In this document: positions 35,030-46,944 of the stretch, piece by piece | Layout of the letters: every line of letters starts with the position of its first letter | Position numbering within the stretch: the stretch's first letter is position 1 | From: Flaccisagitta enflata | Lineage: Eukaryota; Chaetognatha; Sagittoidea; Aphragmophora | Direction: 5' to 3' | DNA length: 64,000 nt | Assembly (NCBI GenBank): GCA_965153355.1 | Contig: OZ231128.1 | Coordinates: forward strand, 496,001-560,000 | Position numbers and translations under genes: made by a program | Notes under the pieces: model-generated | What the model was told of the DNA's origin: nothing | The model's input: only the letters and a program-made list of their open reading frames with translations | Database searches by the model: none

Positions 35030-35092
35030 AACGTTTTTTGGCTCCTGCCCCTGCCCACCCGCACGCGACTTTGTTAGCCGTGTATCCGGCCT
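35030..35092 (+). mobile_element. H1 far-end fragment (empty-site counterpart of 22224-22905)
   Basis: GCCCCTGCCCACCCGCACGC and GACTTTGTTAGCCGTGTATC then CGGCCTTG. It lacks the palindromic MITE that interrupts the left-arm copy. Confidence 0.65.
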
Positions 35093-35176
35093 TGTTTTCC
35101 TCCATCTCCTTTTCACCATATCACGTTTGTGTCTCCCGCACATGACTTGACAAGCCAAGTATCCGGCCTTGTTTTT

Positions 35177-35385
35177 AGTCGCGTGCTAAGCGACTCTACA
35201 CCCCGCTTTGTCGGTCCGTCCGTCGGTCGGTCGGTCCGTCCGTCCGTCCGTCCGTCCGTCACACTTTACTTTTTTGGGGGTTTTGCGGTTTTTGGCCTCA
35301 CTGCTCCTGCCCAAATGATGGAGTGACCTCAATTATGGCCCCTGCCCATCCGCACGCGACTGGGGTAGCTGTGTATCCGGCCTTG
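35177..35385 (+). mobile_element. H1 element (GTCGCGTGC subfamily), complete
   Basis: AGTCGCGTGCTAAGCGACT terminus, subterminal GCACGCGAC, end GTGTATCCGGCCTTG, T runs on both sides. A partly duplicated far-end fragment precedes it (35100-35176). Confidence 0.8.
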
Positions 35386-35479
35386 TTTTCTTCCATCTCC
35401 TTTCCACTATCTCACGTTTGCGGCTCCAAGGGCGAACAAAACATTGAATCCCGGTAAATAAATCGATATGAATGAACCC

Positions 35480-36408
35480 AATGAGGCCGCAAGCTTTCCA
35501 ATGTCCTTGCCACCATCTGACCCGTTTTGCACGGTCCTCCAATCTCAAGGAGATGGTTGCAAGCTTTCCAATGTCCTTACCACCATCTGACCCATTTAAC
35601 ACGGTCCTTTAATCTCAAGGAGATGGTTGCAAGCTTTCCAATGTCCTTGCCACCATCTGACCCGTTTTGCACAGTCCTCCAATCTCGAGAGATCGTTGCA
35701 AGGTTTCCAATGTCCTTGCCACCATCTTACCCATTTTGCACGGTCCTCCAATTTCAAGGAGATGGTTGCAAGCTTTCCAATGTCCTTGCCACCATCTGAC
35801 CCATTTTGCACAGTCCTCCAATCTAGAGAGATCATTGCAAGGTTTCCAATGTCCTTGCCACCATCTGACCCGTTTTGCACGGTCCTCCAATCTCAAGGAG
35901 ATGGTTGCAAGCTTTCCAATGTCCTTGCCACCATCTGACCCATTTTGTACAGTCCATTAATCTCGAGGAGATGGTTGCAAGCTTTCCAATGTCCTTGCCA
36001 CCATCTGACCCATTTAACATGGCCCTTTAATCTCAAGGAGATGGTTGCAAGCTTTCCAATGTCCTTGCCACCATCTGACCCGTTTTGCACAGTCCTCCAA
36101 TCTCGAGAGATCGTTGCAAGGTTTCAAATGTCCTTGCCACCATCTTACCCATTTTGCACGGTCCTCCAATCTCAAGGAGATGGTTGCAAGCTTTCCAATG
36201 TCCTTGCCACCATCTGACCCGTTTTGCACAGTCCTCCAATCTAGAGAGATCGTTGCAAGGTTTCCAATGTCCTTGCCAAATTCTTACCCATTTTGCACGG
36301 TCCTCCAATCTCAAGGAGATGGTTGCAAGCTTTCCAATGTCCTTGCCACCATCTTACCCATTTTGCACAGTCCTCCAATCTCAAGGAGATGGTTGCAAGG
36401 TTTCCCAT
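35480..36408 (+). repeat. 70-bp tandem array, long allele
   Basis: About 13 units with GCAAGCTTTCCAATGTCC, TTGCCACCATCTGACCC, and GTTTTGCACGGTCCTCC. Two alternating unit types (GATGGTTGCAAGC and GATCGTTGCAAGG) give a higher-order pattern. Interrupted by the MITE at 36409 and resumed at 37027-37075. Confidence 0.9.
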
Positions 36409-37026
36409 CACTGCCCTCTCATAGCAAGATCAGGTGAAAAGTAACATTACTGTAGGTTTTTTCATTGTTTTGTATAGAATCTGAGCTCTATTTACTGGAA
36501 CTAATGAAGATAAAATCTTGTCAAGAGCGCTTTTGGAGATTTTCATAAAAATTGGTGGTTTTAATCCTTCTTTTTCCTGAAGATTCAACTGGGTATTTCA
36601 GAAATACTTTTTGGCAGCAAATTCGTATTCCTGGTGAAATTTCCATTCATTTGATAGATCACATCATATACTTTTACATAGAAATAAGATTTTCAGTTTT
36701 TAAGCCACCGTTGCAAAATTGTAACGGTGGCTTAAAAATGGGAAATTACATTTTTGGATAAAATCATATAGTGCGACCTATCAAATGAATGGAAATTTCA
36801 CCAGGAATTCAAATATGCTGTCAAAAAAGATTTTCAAAATACTCAGTAGAATCTACATTGAAAAAAAGGGTACAAACCATCAATTTTTATGAAAATCTCA
36901 AAAAGCGCTCTTGACAAGATTTTATCTTTATTTGTTCCAGTAAATAGAGCTCAGATTCTATACAAAACAATGAAAAAACCTACAGTAATGTTACTTTTCT
37001 CCGGATCTTGCTGTGAGAGGGTAGTG
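36409..37026. mobile_element. CMC/Chapaev-like palindromic MITE, 4-bp TSD (copy 2)
   Basis: CACTGCCCTCTCATAGC at the left and GAGAGGGTAGTG at the right; CCAT on both sides (36405-36408, 37027-37030). Nearly perfect inverted repeat over 618 bp centred on CCACCGTTGC/GTAACGGTGG near 36715. Inserted in the 70-bp array. It shares the central hairpin and the CATTTGATAG/CTATCAAATGA pair with 22257-22869. Confidence 0.8.
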
Positions 37027-37075
37027 CCATGTCCTTGCCACCATCTGACCCGTTTTGCACTGCACCCCAATCTCG

Positions 37076-37559
37076 AGGTTTGCTTTCCAATATCCATGCA
37101 ACCATTTTACCTGAGCTGCACATTCAGATTACAGCATTCTACAATCATTTCAAGTCATGCTACGTTGGTTCTGTTCCACCTTATACTCCTCAATTTCATA
37201 TTCCATTATCTTCAGAGATTTTAGCCAGGTCTTCATTCTCTATCACTTAATTAGTCCAACTTCATTATCGTCCAAGTCTATAAAAAAAATTCACATGATA
37301 ACCACTTGAAGTGTGTTTTGCGTGTGGTTGTGTTCTGTGGCGATTTGCCGATGGAGAATGAACTGCTTCGCTTCTGTGTAAATCTGACTTGCCACATGCG
37401 GTTGTAAGTTGCAGTTATCAGGTAACCATTCGTGAGTACGGTTCTTGGTTGCGCTCCTTAAGTATGACTAAATTGACTACCAATCGTCCTCGCATTTCTA
37501 TAAGAGATCATGTCTGTCCGTTGGTTGGTCGGGTTTGACAGCGCCAATCTAGAAACGAG
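37076..37559. other. Unexplained right-arm sequence
   Basis: No counterpart recognised at 21476-21769 and no gene signal. Confidence 0.35.
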
Positions 37560-37737
37560 GCCAACACCTGTAAATCGCGTGCGGTCGTCAAGACTAAAAG
37601 ACTAAAAGTCAAAATGTAAAATGACTTACAAAGACTTAAAAACGACGTAAAACAGCGAAAAAAAAGCTTAGTATTACCGACCGACCAACCGATTGACAAA
37701 CAGACGGACAGAGCGAGTCATAGAGTCGCGTGCACGC
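37560..37737 (-). mobile_element. H1 element, GTCATT-type subfamily
   Basis: Far end GAGGCCAACACCTG, subterminal ATCGCGTGC, interior AAAATGACTTACAAAGAC, terminal GTCGCGTGCACGCGC. More complete than its left-arm counterpart at 21326-21475. Confidence 0.65.
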
Positions 37738-37759
37738 GCATGTGCAAAAGCATGGTCAA

Positions 37760-37911
37760 CAAGGCCGGATACACGGCAATCCAGTCGCGGACGGTTGGGC
37801 AGGAGCCGTTATGCGAAAACCGCTCGCAATTCAAAAATGTTACAGACAGACCGACGGACCGATGAGCCGACCAACCAACACGGCAAGGTGTAGAGTCGCG
37901 TGTCCGCGACT
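37760..37911 (-). mobile_element. H1 element (GTCGCGGAC subfamily) with empty site
   Basis: Subterminal GTCGCGGAC and outer GTCCGCGAC are perfectly complementary; CAAGGCCGGATACACGGC is the far end. The left arm has an uninterrupted TTTTTT (21305-21310): the element inserted within this run, adding at most one T. Confidence 0.85.
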
Positions 37912-38186
37912 AAAAACGCCGAAAAGTACATCGTTGACTGACTAACCGGCATCTCTATTTTGCAATGAAAGAAAGGGAGTCGATGTAAGAGGAGGCAAAA
38001 TGGAAACCTCGGCTCTCTAATCATACTGGGTATAAAACCGGATATAAACTTGATCAAACCGGATGTAACTGGTCATTACCTGGTTTAAGTAAATGTTGGT
38101 CCACATTAGATGATGGAAGATAACAAAACGAAGCAGCGCGGGGAGCCCCATATCTGACGCCATCCCTGACTTAGATTGCCAGAGTA

Positions 38187-38769
38187 CTATCTTGGCCATA
38201 AAGATCCGGACAGTAGGTGTATAAGTTAATTTGTTGACCAGGTGAGAGCAGCAAACATATCAAAATGCATCTAATATTACTATAACCATGTTGGGCATCC
38301 ACCACCACCTGCGTATGCTTTGGTCTTATAGAGACACAGGGGGTACTCTGGAGTGATGTTGTTTCAAACCTTTAATGTTATTCATATCAGCACTGCTTTG
38401 AATGCTGTTTTCCAGAGTTTCTGAATGTTTTCCGTTTGAATCTTTGAGTTCTGAATTGGATTGAGATCCAGATTGATCCAGGCTGATCTTTAGACGAGCA
38501 GAACTCATTGATTTTCCAGTACATATGGCAAAATGCACCAGTTCACCATCTTCCAAAAGCAAATAGAAATTTGCAAAAACTTGCAAAAAGCAAATATTTT
38601 CTTCATTCAGCTCTCATTTCTGAACGGATAAAGATGCAAGAACCAGTTTGGTCTCATTTGATAGATCTTTTGAAGATGCAAATTTTGAAAAAAAAAATCA
38701 TCTTACTGCAATTGAAATCAAGCAAGTCATGACACTTTAAAGCTGTCCGGATTTTTATGGCCAATATAG
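38187..38769. mobile_element. TIR element with TA target site, right arm only
   Basis: CTATCTTGGCCATAAAGATC at the left and ATTTTTATGGCCAATATAG at the right (25 of 27 bases matched, including CCGGACAG), with TA on both sides (38185-38186, 38770-38771). TA plus about 27-bp TIRs fit Tc1/mariner. An 86-codon minus-strand frame inside (38326-38586) shows no recognisable transposase motif. Confidence 0.75.
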
Positions 38770-39465
38770 TATTACGTGTAGCATCTTTATCAGACGGAAC
38801 TCGACGTGGATGTGAAGGGTTCAAGGTGATGCGGGTGAAGGAAGTCATTAAGATACGGCCGCACTGGGAGTGTGAGACTGGTTAGGTGAGTGAATGTTAG
38901 GATTCCTGGCCTGGTAATTGATAAACCAATGCCCACTGGAGTCATGATGGATGTTGGATGTTGAATTAATGGCCAAAAGAAAAGGGTTAATAGTTTATTT
39001 GCAACGACCTCTGAAAGGATAAATTCTTGCTCGATTTAGAGTCAGAGATAAATTCGGGCTTTTATTTGTTTGTTTTTTCAATTTGGTCTGCCTGACAATA
39101 CAATGGTCATGATGTGGAACTGGAAGTAACTATCACGATTGCAGTTTGAAGCCAGTTGGTTTGTCCGTTACACCATTAACGTTTTTTTCTGCCGTTTGCA
39201 TATTGGAGAATTCTGGCTTCCTTTTATAAGGGAAATATTGTTTTAACTTTCACCACTATCCCTTTCCAATGAGCACAATAGCTCGTATGCTATGCCTGCA
39301 CATGGGTCTTTTCTAATTTTGTTTTTAACATCGCCAACCTGTGATAGAGCAATTCAGAGCGGGCGAACGAAAAATAAAAGCGAACGAACAATAAAAGCGA
39401 ACGAAAAATAAAAGCGACCCATTCTGTACTGCCTGACTCAGTTGAATAGAAGCCGTGAAACTGAA
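38770..39465. other. Unique right-arm sequence
   Basis: Reverse-complement match to 18560-19087 and 19360-19462. About 100 bp at 39180-39280 are absent from the left arm. Confidence 0.5.
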
Positions 39466-39662
39466 CAAGTCGCGTGCGGGTGGGTAGGGGCTGTATTTGA
39501 GGTCATTAGATCATTTGGGCAGGAGCAGTGAGGCCAAAGAGCGCAAAAACCCAAAAAGTAAAGTGTGACGGACGGATCGACGGACCGACGGACGGACCGA
39601 CGGACCGACGGACCAACGGAAGGACCGACAAAGCGGGGTGTAGAGTCGCGTAGCACGGGACT
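39466..39662 (-). mobile_element. H1 element, far end truncated, with exact empty site
   Basis: CAAGTCGCGTGCGGGTGGG: the GGCCGGATACACGGC hairpin segment is deleted. Subterminal GTCGCGTGC and outer GCACGGGAC still pair at 8 of 9 positions. The left arm has seven Ts at 18544-18550; here five Ts and two Ts flank the element, so there is no target duplication. Confidence 0.8.
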
Positions 39663-39826
39663 AAAAAGAGAGACGGAAAAACCTCAGAGAGTCTTCAACT
39701 CATTTTGATGGAGTTTATGTCGGGATTCGAGAGGCAAATTCACGACTCTCAAGACTCAACGGCTGAGCCTAACGAACCCACATTTGCAAGCCTCAATGGC
39801 CAGGTGGGGCCCATTCCGGACTGGGT

Positions 39827-40071
39827 CGCGTCTTTAGTCACGGACAATCACGTTTCTAAAGGGCCACTTGATCGCTCGCTTTGTTTGTTCGCTCGCACTG
39901 CTCACTCCGCTCATTTGCTACGCTCACTTTGCTTGCTCGCTCTGTTTACAGGCTCACTCTCTCACTTCGCTCACTCCCTCGTGAGATGTTAAAATTCATG
40001 AATATGAGTTCACACTCTGATCGCATTTTACAGGAAGAAACGCGTTTTTCATCTACACTAGAAACACGCCC
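39827..40071 (-). mobile_element. Harbinger-like GAGCGA-rich MITE, right-arm counterpart
   Basis: Pairs with 18152-18389; end ACACTAGAAACACGCCC. Confidence 0.7.
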
Positions 40072-40126
40072 TGAGGCCTATTCCGAGAGCTTTGTCGTGG
40101 TATGGGGGTAAAGAGAGAATGGGTAT

Positions 40127-40397
40127 GGGCGTGTTTTTGGTGAAGATGAAAAACGCGTTTGTTCCTGTGAAACGCGTTTACAGCATAAACATATACTTAA
40201 GAATTTCATTTGTCCCATGAGGGAGTGAGCGAAGTGAGTGAGCAAGCCCGTAAATAGAGCGAGCAAGTGAAGCGAGCAGAGCAAAGCGGAGCACTGCAGA
40301 GCGAGTGAGCAGAGTGAGCGGTACGAGCGAATGGACGTATCGAGCGACCAAGTGGCCCGTCTAAAAAACGCGATTGTCTCCGACTAGAAACGCCCCC
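40127..40397 (+). mobile_element. Harbinger-like GAGCGA-rich MITE, right-arm counterpart
   Basis: Pairs with 17830-18129; GGGCGTGTTTTTGGTGAAG at one end and CGACTAGAAACGCCCCC at the other. Confidence 0.75.
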
Positions 40398-40990
40398 TTA
40401 GCCACATCGCGGCGGTGGCATGAGGACAAAAAGTCAGTTTTACATGCGCCAAAGCACATCTCTTAGAGGCACTGTCCATCCGTTAGTCTTTCGGTCTGTT
40501 GGTCATATACATGTATTTGCTTGATGGTACACCGATCCGGCGCTCGTGATTGCCTAACTGGTTCCTTGATGTAAGCCGATGAAGTAAAAGTTTGTTAAGT
40601 AGGGATGATGAAGAGAATGCTATGGGATGAAGTAAAAGATTGTTAAGTGGGGATGATGGGGATGATGCTATGGGATGAGGTAAAAGAATGTAAAGTGAGG
40701 AAATGGGCAACAACTTGCAGTAGCATGTGACGGGATTCAAACCCTTTAATCTGGTTTGATAAACATTAACATTGGAAAAGGTTTTGGCTAGACGGGGACA
40801 CGCGGCGCAGTCATACTACGAAGGTATACCTTCGTACCTAGGTAGGTAGCCGGTTTTTGGTGGCTGGTTTGATAATGCGACAGGAAGAGCATAGCGGAAT
40901 GCAATGATAACAACGAAAAGTAACTTCATGTACAGCAGCTCTTGACACATAAAGTTGGCATCATAGAAGAGGGGGTTAGTGGTTTAAGAA

Positions 40991-41492
40991 CAAGGCCGGA
41001 TACACAGCTACCCCATTCGCGTGCGTGTGTATTTGAGGTGACTAGAGGCTCATGTCTAGAGCATTTGGGCAGGAGCAGAGAGGCAAAAGACCGCAAAAAC
41101 ATAAATAAAGTAAATAGTCGCAAAAGTATTAGATGGCCTGATATTCTAACTGAGAGACTAGGAGACTAGGATTTAAGCCCTAGGACTGGGATCTGCACCT
41201 TGGGGCTTGGATTTGGGCCTCAAGACTGGGATTTTGGCCTTGAGGCTGGGATTTGGGCCTCTAGGCTATGATTTGGGCCTCGAAGCTAGATATTGGGCCT
41301 CGAGGCTTGGATTTGAGTGGGGGAGATGCTGGAGAAGGAGGAGGAGGAAAAGAAGAAAGAGGATAAGAAGTAAGTGGAAAAATTTCCCCATACGTGAAAG
41401 CATAGATCATCGGCTCCTTCAGGGCCCCTTTCCATAAGGGTACGGACCGACGGACCAACATGGTGTCGTGTAAAGTAGCGTAGCATGCGACT
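40991..41492 (-). mobile_element. H1 element with nested H2 fragment, right-arm counterpart
   Basis: Pairs with 16738-17308. CAAGGCCGGATACACAGC far end; nested H2 core units 41150-41330 and arm TACGTGAAAGCATAGATC near 41391; terminal GTAGCATGCGACT. Confidence 0.7.
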
Positions 41493-41846
41493 AAAAATAA
41501 AGAAACGTTGAAAATACGAGACAGGAGATGCAAGATCACCATACATCTGTTTTGTATATCTGAGAAGATTGAGATTGAGATTGAGAGATTGAGATTGAGA
41601 TTGAGATGGAGAAGGCCAATACAAAGAAGGGAAATGTGTGCGGTGAGTCGTTATCCATTCAGGTGACAAGAACTAATCAATGGAATTGCAAAGTAGAATG
41701 GGAAATACTGATTCTTTGTCAAGGTTTTCCTCGATGTCGTCTGTCGAGTGATGGTGGCAAGGAATAGAATTGGAAAAATCCATTAGAGTCTCAAAGAATG
41801 AGAAACGAGATTGGAATACGACGTCACCAGATCGTAAGGTTAAAAA
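41493..41846. other. Unique right-arm sequence
   Basis: Matches 16440-16737. A GAGATTGAGATT repeat at 41575-41610 is longer here than in the left arm. Confidence 0.5.
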
Positions 41847-42065
41847 GAAATGCGGGGTGTTGATATTGTCGCGGGCGTCCAACCCCCATCTACATATCAA
41901 CCCCCCCCCCCCCACTCGTTTACAAAAAAAAACCTCTAAAACGCTCGTTTTTCGACTTATCGGCTCATGCTCACGGACGGACGAATGGACCGACAAACCA
42001 ACGGATGGACGGACAGAGCCTCTGATGCCCTAAGTCATCGATGAGTTATAGAGTTGCTATTCCGC
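41847..42065 (-). mobile_element. Decayed H1-related element, right-arm counterpart
   Basis: Pairs with 15640-15850 (GCGGGGTGTTGATATTGTC end; GAGTTATAGAGTTGC other end). Confidence 0.55.
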
Positions 42066-42130
42066 GGTTAAAACGTATGCAGTAAACACATAATTAACCA
42101 ATTAACACACAAATACGTCATACATAAACA

Positions 42131-42214
<84 letters not shown>
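42131..42214. repeat. (CA)n microsatellite
   Basis: About 85 bp; counterpart of the roughly 280-bp (TG)n at 15290. Confidence 0.95.
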
Positions 42215-42217
<3 letters not shown>

Positions 42218-42302
42218 ACGCCCAGGATATATACCATTGAGGCCACCATTTCCTTATTAAAAAAAAAAAGATCAGTTATCATTCGTACGTTGATAACATA
42301 AG

Positions 42303-43170
42303 CTGCGCTTTGCTGTGTTTGGTGCTGTTCGGCGCATTGCTGTTTTCGGTGCTGTTCTGCGCTTTGCTGTGTTTGGTGCTGTGCTGCGCTTTGCTGTGTT
42401 AAGTGCTGTGCTGCGCTTTGCTGTGTTTGGTGCTGTGCTGCGCTTTGCTGTGTTCGGTGCTGAGATGCACTTTGCTGTATTCAGTGCTGTGCAGCACTTT
42501 GCTGTGTTTGGTGCTGTGCTGCGCTTTGATGTGTTTGGTGCTGTGCTGCGCTTTGCTGTGTTTGGTGCTGTGCTGCGCTTTGCTGTGTTTGGTGCTCTAC
42601 TGCGCTTTGCTGTGTTTGGTGCTGTGCTGCGCTTTGCTGTGTTCAGTGCTGTTCTGCGCTTTGCTGTGTTCGGTGCTGTGCTGCGCTTAGCTGTGTTCAG
42701 TGCTGTTCTGCACTTTGCTTTGTTTGGTGCTGTGTTGCACCTTGCTGTGTTTGGTGCTGTGCTGCGCTTTGCTGTGTTTGGTGCTGTGTTGCGCTTTGCT
42801 GTGTTTGGTGCTGTGCTGCGCTCAGCTGTGTTTGGTGCTGTGTTGTGCTTTGCTGTGTTTGGTGCTGTGCTGCGCTTTGTTGTATTTGGTGCTGTGCTGC
42901 GCTTTGCTGTGTTTGGTGCTGTGCTGTGCTTTGCTGTGTTTGATGCTGTGCTGCGCTCTGCTGTGATCAGTGCTGTGCTGCGCTTTGATGTGTTTGGTGC
43001 TGTGCTGCGCTTTGTTGTGTTCGGTGCTGTGCTGTGCTTTGCTGTGTTCGGTGCTGTGCTGCGCTTTGCTGTGTTTGGTGCTGTACTGCACTTTGCTGTG
43101 TTCAGTGCTCTGCTGCGATTTGCTGTGTTCGGTACTGTGCTGGGCTGCTGTTTTCGGTGCTGTGCTGTGC
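42303..43170. repeat. 27-bp tandem array, long allele
   Basis: About 32 units of GTGCTGTGCTGCGCTTTGC plus TGTGTTTG. Because 27 is a multiple of three, every frame stays open (FAVFGAVLR repeated on +). Unit variation is at all codon positions and indels shift the frame between arms, so this is not treated as a gene. Confidence 0.9.
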
Positions 43171-43269
43171 TTTGCTGTGAATTTTCTACTTTTTGATATT
43201 TCTCTGCGTGGCACAGATTTGTTTTCTTTATTTGATTCGTGGTGGGAAAAATAGTTATCTATCATTTGT

Positions 43270-43780
43270 GTAACATATGCATTTTTTTGCGTTTTGCCTA
43301 TAAGTGGCCTATAAGAGCTTGCTACCTTAATAAGCTTCAGAAAGAAGACACAAGGGAATGTATACAAAGCCTGGGACTGTGCCAAAGGGCCCGGTGACGC
43401 TAGATCACACTTTATGGCTAAAAGTAATTTTAGAATTGCGAAAAAATTAATTACACGTTTTACCGCACACATTTTACTCTTAATTCAGGAGAGGTTTCTA
43501 TGAGCCTAAGGAACAATAATCAACAAAGCTTAGGGATTTTCTCACACTTGGGGAGTAGAAAGACAGTGCTTTTGTAACAAGGGTCATTTTGAGTAACGTT
43601 ACTCAAATCATAGAAAGAGGCAGATTTTAGTGGGGACTGTGAGATACCGAGGTACATTGCTTGAAAAACATGATTTCATCTGTCAGCTAGCTAATTTTCA
43701 TTCTGATTGGTGCTTGGGAGGCACGGTCACTCAAATTCTTATGTAAGCTATTTTCATATTATATCTGCGAAAAACCTTTT
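43270..43780. mobile_element. Right-arm-only insertion, unclassified
   Basis: About 500 bp between GGGAAAAATAGTTATC and CTGCGAAAAACC that the left arm (14790-14815) lacks. Ends TGTAACATATG and CTTATGTAAGC are weakly inverted. No TSD was settled and no coding sequence was seen. Confidence 0.45.
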
Positions 43781-43962
43781 TTGCATATTGAAATGAAAAT
43801 ATTACGAATTTGTTCAAGGAGGCCAGAAAGTTGGAATATTCTTATCTGTTCCCTGAATCTTTTAAGGCATAATTTTAAAGTTGAAAAAAAAAAAGTCCCT
43901 CAGTGATATTTCCCCCTTGCTCTCTACGTTTCTCAGTGTTTTTGTCATCATGCCTATTTTTT

Positions 43963-44188
43963 GTCACGGACTCGCGACTTCATAACAGGCTTTGTCCCTC
44001 TGTCTGTCCGTCAATCCGTCAGTCTGTCAGTCCATCGATCCTTTAGTCCGTCGGTCCAAAAAAAAGATTGAGTCAAAATGTGTAGAAACGAACATATTCG
44101 CCATTCACGCGTATAAAAATAAGGTGTGAAGGGGGATGTACGCCCCTGCCCCCCCGTTTGCGACGATATTGTGGCCCGACGTTACTTG
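43963..44188 (+). mobile_element. H1 element (GTCGCAAAC subfamily), right-arm counterpart
   Basis: Pairs with 14378-14592. Terminal GTCACGGACTCGCGAC, subterminal GTTTGCGAC, far end GACGTTACTTG before Ts. Confidence 0.7.
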
Positions 44189-44269
44189 TTTTTATTTCGC
44201 CGATGATGAAAAGAAGAACTCAACTGTACTCGTTCATGGGAAAGATGAAGGAGTGATATAAAACATTGG

Positions 44270-44272
<3 letters not shown>

Positions 44273-44366
<94 letters not shown>

Positions 44367-44822
44367 AGAGAAAGAGAAAGAGAAAGAGAAAGGGAAAGGG
44401 AAAGGGAAAGAGAAGGAGAAAGAGAGAGAGAGAGAGAGTAAAGAAAGATGAAAGAAAGAAAGAGAGGTAGAAAGAAAAAACAAAAATAAAGAAAGAAAGA
44501 AGGAAAATGTCGGAGATAACTCGCAACGAGCGTCAGGAGAGTGGTTGGTAGAAAATGAGATCTGTTGCGCTTGTGTGTGAACGTGTGAACGAATGAACGA
44601 ATGCATGAATGAATGAATGAATGAATGAATGAATAAAATGAATGAATGAATGAATGAATGAATGAATGTGTGAATAAATGAATGAGTGAATGTATGAATG
44701 AATGAATGAATGAATGAATGAATGAATGAATGAATGTATGAATGAATGAGTGAATGACTGAATGACTGAATGACTGAATGAATGAATGAATGAATGAATG
44801 AATGAATGAATGAATGAATAAA
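44273..44822. repeat. (GA)n, (GAAA)n and (GAAT)n microsatellites
   Basis: GA 44273-44360, GAAAGA-type to 44440, unique 44440-44597, GAAT 44598-44822. Shorter than the left-arm counterparts. Confidence 0.9.
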
Positions 44823-45430
44823 TGAAAGACAGAGAACATCAAACAGACAAGTACCACAACAATCGCGTGACAAGTACAAGTGTCAATCCAGGAAAAAATG
44901 ATAAAATTATTGGAACTTTCCAATATTGAAACAAATAAAGACACAGAAAACACGAGCTTCCTAACAAATAACGAATAACAGAGAAGGAAGGAACAAGGCC
45001 AAGTTATGGCCAATACGTTCATCAGGGAAATCAAGCTGTAAGTAGATTCTGAGTGAGAAACTAGTCGTTACAGAAATGATACCGGTCACAGAGCCACTTT
45101 TTTTTCTTTCTCAGCATTTATTATTCAACAAGATGCGAGAAAAACTTTTGACGGCCGATTGCGCATAATTACCGGGTTTAATGAAACTCAAGAAAGTCGC
45201 GAGATGAATGGTAAATAAGAATTGACTTTCGCAGCCGGGGACCAAAAAAAAAGTTGATCCGCTCGCATGATGTGACTTTCATACCTAAAGGATTTGGACT
45301 TCCTCATGCTTAATGCTGCGTTCTAGATCACCAGATCTCAGCAATCGCGTTGAAAGTGTTGAAAAAGGGGCATCGGGGAGCGTGTTCTAATATCCCCGCG
45401 GTCGGACGCTCAGGCTAGAATCAATTTTAT

Positions 45431-45560
45431 AGTCGCATGGTACACTACACCCCGCTATGTTCACCTACTCGTCCGTTGGTCGGTCCTTTTTAATTTTTTT
45501 CGGCGTTTATGAGCACTTTATCACCACTTCCACCAAAATGCCCCTGCCCAACCGTGTTTC
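45431..45560 (+). mobile_element. Decayed H1 element
   Basis: AGTCGCATGGTACACTACAC, then CCCGCTATGTTC, then GTCCGTTGGTCGGTCC and GCCCCTGCCCAACCG; far end lost. Confidence 0.5.
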
Positions 45561-45581
45561 GCCTTCTAGAGATAGAATAAA

Positions 45582-45710
45582 CAAGGCCGGATACACGGCA
45601 ATCCAGTTGCGGACGGTTGGGCAGGAGCAGTATTGCAAAAACCGCTTGGAACTTAGAAATGTTACTTACCGACCGACACGGCAAGTTCTAGAGTTGCGTG
45701 TCCGCGACTA
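45582..45710 (-). mobile_element. H1 element, mixed motifs
   Basis: Subterminal GTTGCGGAC with outer GTCCGCGAC: the single difference is compatible with G:U pairing if the pairing acts in RNA. Far end CAAGGCCGGATACACGGC. Confidence 0.75.
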
Positions 45711-46360
45711 AAAACATTGTTTTTTTTTATGATGATATCATTTGAACCAAAATCATTTGCGTCTGACATTGGGACCTGATGCCCCGCTTATTTTCTGTTG
45801 CGGATCGTCAAAACCTTACCATGAACTAACAAGATGATGAAGACAAAAATGAAGACAATGATAAAAAACGACAACGAGGATGACGTTGATGAAAACGAGG
45901 ATGACGTTGATGAAAACGACGCTGACAAAGACGACGCTGATAAAGAAGACGACAACGAATGGTGATAGGAAACATTGTCAAAGACATTGGAAGACGCCAA
46001 TGATGATGTAGATGACGGAGGACATCAATGTCTAAACCGGCGCAGACCAAAGCACCAATGGTAAACATGGAAGTAAGTTCGGAACCCATAGACCGGTAAA
46101 ATTTCCCTTTCAATATAGTCAAATATGCTCCTTACCATCCATGAGCGACTTTCGAGTTTAGAAATAAGTTGGAAACAATCTGACAAAGTTACGTTGCTGT
46201 TACAGACATGAGAAAATCGCTATTTGATCTAACAGAATGAAGTTCCGCGCATTCGACCAAATACGCAAAGGTGCTTCCTTTTCCATCTAGTTGATGGAGA
46301 TTTCGCTCCTTCCGAGGATTGGCAACAAGCAACTGTCTCCATGTCACCGTGTCTACGTAA
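45711..46360. other. Unexplained sequence inside the 4-kb insertion
   Basis: Contains a 15-bp repeat GACGTTGATGAAAAC (45880-45925). Nothing else recognised. Confidence 0.4.
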
Positions 46361-46376
46361 GAGAGAGAGAGAAAGA

Positions 46377-46473
<97 letters not shown>

Positions 46474-46475
46474 GC
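46361..46475. repeat. (GAGTGA)n/(GA)n microsatellite
   Basis: GAGTGA then GA. Frames through it are artefacts. Confidence 0.9.
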
Positions 46476-46944
46476 ACACGCACACACACACACAAAACCA
46501 TACACATTAATTTACGCTCTTCAAAAACGCGTTTGAATACTTGCACACGCGCACGCACCCGGACGAATTATCACATATACTCAAAAGTAATCACACACAC
46601 ACACACACACATATTTGTCGGCAGGATCCATGTAAATGATCGCGGCGTGCGAGGACAACAGCGAAGTTATGTCATGTGGATTTTCAAACTATATGAGAAC
46701 GGCGAGTAAAAAAGTTACTTAAACCGACAGACATGCAGACAAGAACACACTGACCCATCCGCATAGCAAATACACACAGATACAGCGTACAATGAAGACA
46801 ATGATGATAACGACAACGTACAGGAAGTTATCTAGCGGCTCTCTTCGTCACATGCGCTTCATTGGGCAACTCTCTCGTCTAGGTGGTTCACAGCGTCAAA
46901 GACACATTGGATATGACTTTGATCTAACTTCGCAACACAAAAAG

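Noticed and set aside
35527-36444. Families of 60-130 codon frames with CxCHH-like motifs
   Set aside because: Translations of the 70-bp tandem array in several frames; not zinc fingers.
38326-38586. 86-codon minus-strand frame inside a TA-flanked element
   Set aside because: No catalytic or DNA-binding motif of a transposase recognised.
42315-43196. 293-codon frame of FAVFGAVLR repeats
   Set aside because: 27-bp satellite with period divisible by three; all frames are open and the other arm has five units.
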